This document shows positions 3,509-5,632 of a stretch of 5,632 bases of DNA, in pieces. The notes under the pieces were generated by a model. The model was not told the origin of the DNA and ran no database searches. It worked only from the letters and a program-made list of their open reading frames with translations. Numbering within the stretch: position 1 is the stretch's first letter; the number at the start of each line of letters is the position of its first letter. Source of the DNA: Actinocrinis sp046724665 (GTDB lineage: Bacteria; Actinomycetota; Actinomycetes; Streptomycetales; Catenulisporaceae); NCBI GenBank assembly GCA_046724665.1, contig JBKOWZ010000002.1, forward strand, positions 1-5,632, given 5' to 3'. The translations under genes were made by a program, and so were the position numbers.

Positions 3509-5632
3509 CTATCCGACCGTGCAGGTCATGCCGTTCACGGTGAAGGCGGTCGGCGCGGCGTTGTTGCTCGACCAGGTGCCCTGGAAGCCGAACGACGTCG
3601 AGCCGCCGGCCGGGACGTTGCCGTTGTAGCTCATGTTGGTCGCGGTCACCTGGTTGCCGTTCTGGGTGATTCCGGCGTTCCACGGGTAGGTGATCTTCTC
3701 GTCGCCGGGCCAGGTCCAGGTGACCTTCCAGCTCGTCCACGCGGTGGTGCCGGTGTTCGCCAGCGTGACGCTCGCGGTGAAGCCGCCGGGCCAGAAGTTC
3801 GCCGTGTACGTGACCTTGCATCCGCCGGTGGTCGGCGGGCTCGTGGTCACGGTGACCGTGCCGGAGCGCGCGGAGCGGTTGCCCGCGTTGTCCTTCGCGT
3901 AGACGGCGAAGGTGTAGCCGGTCGCCGGAGTCAGGCCGCTGATCGTGGCCGAGTTCGTGGTCGGCGACGCCACCACGGTCTCGGCGGTGCCGTTCACGCT
4001 CACCACGTCGTACCCCGCGATGCCGAGGCTGCTGGTCGAGGCGGTCCAGCTCAGGTTGACCGAGGTGGAGGTGACGCCGGAGGCGACCGGCGTGCCGGGC
4101 GTGGTGGGCGGCGTCACGGACGAGCCGGGCTGGAGCGTGATGACGACCGCGCTGTAAGGCGCGACGGTCTGCGACGACGAACTGCCGTTGGGCGCGGTGC
4201 GGATCGACGTGCCGGGAGGCGCGAGCGTGGAGACGGTCGGCACGCCCGAAGCGGGCGTGAAGCCGGCGTAGCTGAGCGAGGCCCCGTAGGTGACTGCCGG
4301 GTCGTCGTTGATCAGCAGGACGCGCAGCGAACCGTCCGGCGCCTTGGCCGCGTAGGAACGCAGCAGTGACTGGTTGGAGGAGGCCGCGACCAGTGTGTCG
4401 CCGGGGTGGATGAACATGCTGAGAAGCTGCGTGCCGTAGTACGCCGGGAACGGGGTGTCCGCGGCCGGCTCGCAGACCTGTGTGCCGTTGATCGTGCCGC
4501 ACGAGCCGTCGGCCAGGATGCCGTAGTCGCCGTAGGTGGCGGTGCCGTAGAGCGAACTGCCGTTGTCGCCGCTGGTCACGATGCCGTTGTGGATCTGCCA
4601 CCAATCGACGCTGGTCACGCCGCTCTGGAGCCAGCCGAGGTAGTCCTGGTTCAGATACAGGGCGTTGACGATGCTCAGGGTCTGCTTGCCGGGGTTCGAC
4701 GACACCGAGTTGGTCTCGGTGATCATGATCGGCACGTTCGCGCTCCCGCTGTACTGGCCGAGCAGCGAGCGCAGGCTGGAGACCATTCCCGGGATCTGCG
4801 CGCTGGCGCCGAGCAGCCCGGCGTCGGTCGGGCCGGGCGGGGTGACGGTGCTCGGGTTCTGCGGGTACCAGTGCACGTCGGCGAAGCCGATCTGGTTGCC
4901 GAGGGCGGAGAGCACCGTCTGGTTCCACGCCTGCGGGCTGCCGCTGTTGGTCACGCCGTCGGGCCAGTTGCCCGGGGCGGTGAGCACCACGCCGATCACG
5001 ATGCTCGGGTCCACCGCCTTCATGGCGCTGATGTACGCCTTGACGTTCTGCGCGTAGACGGCCGGGCCGCAGTCGGTCGGGTTCGTGGCGGTCGAGCAGT
5101 GCTTGTCCGGCTCCCAGTTGGCGCCGTAGGTGCCGTTGCCGTAGATCTCGTTGCCGATCTCCCAGTACTTGATGCCGTAGTTGTGCGTCACGTTGGCGTA
5201 CCGCACCCAGTCCGCGGCCACCTGCGCGCCGGTCTCGGCAGGGCTCTGCGACGCGCCGACCGCGTCGCCGGTGCCGTAGTTGACCGTGATCATGCCCTGC
5301 GCGCCGGTCTGGCTCAGCAGCGTCGCGTACTGGTCGAAGTTCGTGGCCTGAACCCGGCCGGACAGCACGTCGGTGTTGTTCTTCCAGTTGTACTGGTCGG
5401 ACTCGGTGCCGCCGGGGAAGCGGATCAGGCCGATCCCGGCGTTCTTGAGCAGGCCGGGCACCGCGGCGTCGGTCAGCTTCGCGTCGTAGACCGATCCGTT
5501 GCCGCCGATGGCGATGGACGGGACGGTGGCGAGCGCCTGCGCGGTGTTCACGCTCACCGTCGCGGCAGTCGCCGCGGCGGGGGTGACCGCGTGCGGGGCG
5601 GCGACCGCGCCGGCTACGGCGCCGGCCTGCGC
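3509..5632 (-). CDS. Secreted glycoside hydrolase, GH51/GH39-like, with fibronectin III and CBM2 domains (5' truncated)
   Basis: The frame is open from the window edge (5632) to TAG at 3511-3509, 707 codons; the start lies outside. Residue numbers here count the GTG at 5557 as 1. That GTG is unlikely to be the start, because the 25 upstream codons are open and encode an Ala-rich stretch like the end of a signal peptide. Residues about 10-475 form a clan GH-A-type TIM barrel: FPGG (47-50), WEIGNEIYG (132-140) with the likely acid/base Glu137, FADVHWYP (225-232), and MITETNS (278-284) with the likely nucleophile Glu281. A fibronectin type III domain (about 484-573) follows, then a CBM2 (580-680) with Cys580/Cys679 as the expected disulfide. 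The cellulose-face aromatics correspond to Trp589, Trp626 and Tyr644 (compared from memory with Cellulomonas Cex). The enzyme should act outside the cell on plant polysaccharide, perhaps arabinose-substituted hemicellulose, while bound to cellulose. Family and specificity are uncertain: GH51-like arabinofuranosidase is favoured, with GH39, GH44 or GH79 relatives possible. It looks functionally unrelated to the operon it faces. Confidence 0.85.
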   Translation of the reverse strand, partial: AQAGAVAGAVAAPHAVTPAAATAATVSVNTAQALATVPSIAIGGNGSVYDAKLTDAAVPGLLKNAGIGLIRFPGGTESDQYNWKNNTDVLSGRVQATNFDQYATLLSQTGAQGMITVNYGTGDAVGASQSPAETGAQVAADWVRYANVTHNYGIKYWEIGNEIYGNGTYGANWEPDKHCSTATNPTDCGPAVYAQNVKAYISAMKAVDPSIVIGVVLTAPGNWPDGVTNSGSPQAWNQTVLSALGNQIGFADVHWYPQNPSTVTPPGPTDAGLLGASAQIPGMVSSLRSLLGQYSGSANVPIMITETNSVSSNPGKQTLSIVNALYLNQDYLGWLQSGVTSVDWWQIHNGIVTSGDNGSSLYGTATYGDYGILADGSCGTINGTQVCEPAADTPFPAYYGTQLLSMFIHPGDTLVAASSNQSLLRSYAAKAPDGSLRVLLINDDPAVTYGASLSYAGFTPASGVPTVSTLAPPGTSIRTAPNGSSSSQTVAPYSAVVITLQPGSSVTPPTTPGTPVASGVTSTSVNLSWTASTSSLGIAGYDVVSVNGTAETVVASPTTNSATISGLTPATGYTFAVYAKDNAGNRSARSGTVTVTTSPPTTGGCKVTYTANFWPGGFTASVTLANTGTTAWTSWKVTWTWPGDEKITYPWNAGITQNGNQVTATNMSYNGNVPAGGSTSFGFQGTWSSNNAAPTAFTVNGMTCTVG

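Noticed and set aside
5555..5557. GTG as the start of the glycosidase
   Set aside because: No ribosome binding site precedes it, the frame stays open to the window edge, and the upstream Ala-rich codons look like the end of a signal peptide.
1..5632. tRNA, rRNA, CRISPR array, insertion sequence or attachment site
   Set aside because: No cloverleaf-like, rRNA, regularly spaced repeat, transposase or terminal inverted repeat signal was seen on either strand. The repeats at 1-303 are coding and not CRISPR-like.

Overview
The window is high-GC DNA (about 70% G+C by eye). It has strong third-position G/C bias, GTG and TTG starts, and a secreted CBM2-tailed glycosidase. Together these point to a soil or plant-matter actinomycete (Streptomyces, Catenulispora or a relative); the genus cannot be fixed from the sequence.

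Layout: (1) Positions 1-321 hold the 3' end of a + strand gene for a repeat-containing, probably secreted protein of unknown family, followed by a GC-rich stem-loop that probably ends its transcript. (2) Positions 322-607 are non-coding, with two inverted repeats and a weak promoter candidate. (3) Positions 608-3433 look like one three-gene operon: a 26-codon micro-ORF (TTG start, good Shine-Dalgarno, coding-like third positions), then a perfect 14-bp hairpin, then a PaaK-like AMP-forming adenylation enzyme (529 aa). The third gene overlaps the second by 4 nt and encodes a nine-helix membrane protein (361 aa). It has YD in helix 6 and GLGD in helix 7, the signature of presenilin/signal peptide peptidase intramembrane aspartyl proteases, and a soluble C-terminal domain resembling DUF5678. 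(4) A 13-bp stem-loop at 3435-3478 separates this operon from a convergent gene. (5) Positions 3509-5632 (- strand, 5' end outside the window) encode most of a secreted glycoside hydrolase (GH51/GH39-like catalytic domain, one fibronectin type III domain, C-terminal CBM2).

The central operon is the most interesting part. The layout of small peptide, attenuator-like hairpin, carboxylate-activating enzyme and intramembrane protease resembles a peptide maturation or signalling cassette. Positive-inside analysis gives the protease N-out/C-in topology, as in signal peptide peptidase, which cuts N-in (type II) substrates. The peptide has its positive charges at the N-terminus and a hydrophobic C-terminal half, so it would sit N-in. 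That the enzyme and the protease act on the peptide is inference from gene order, topology and motifs. The flanking genes look unrelated to the operon.
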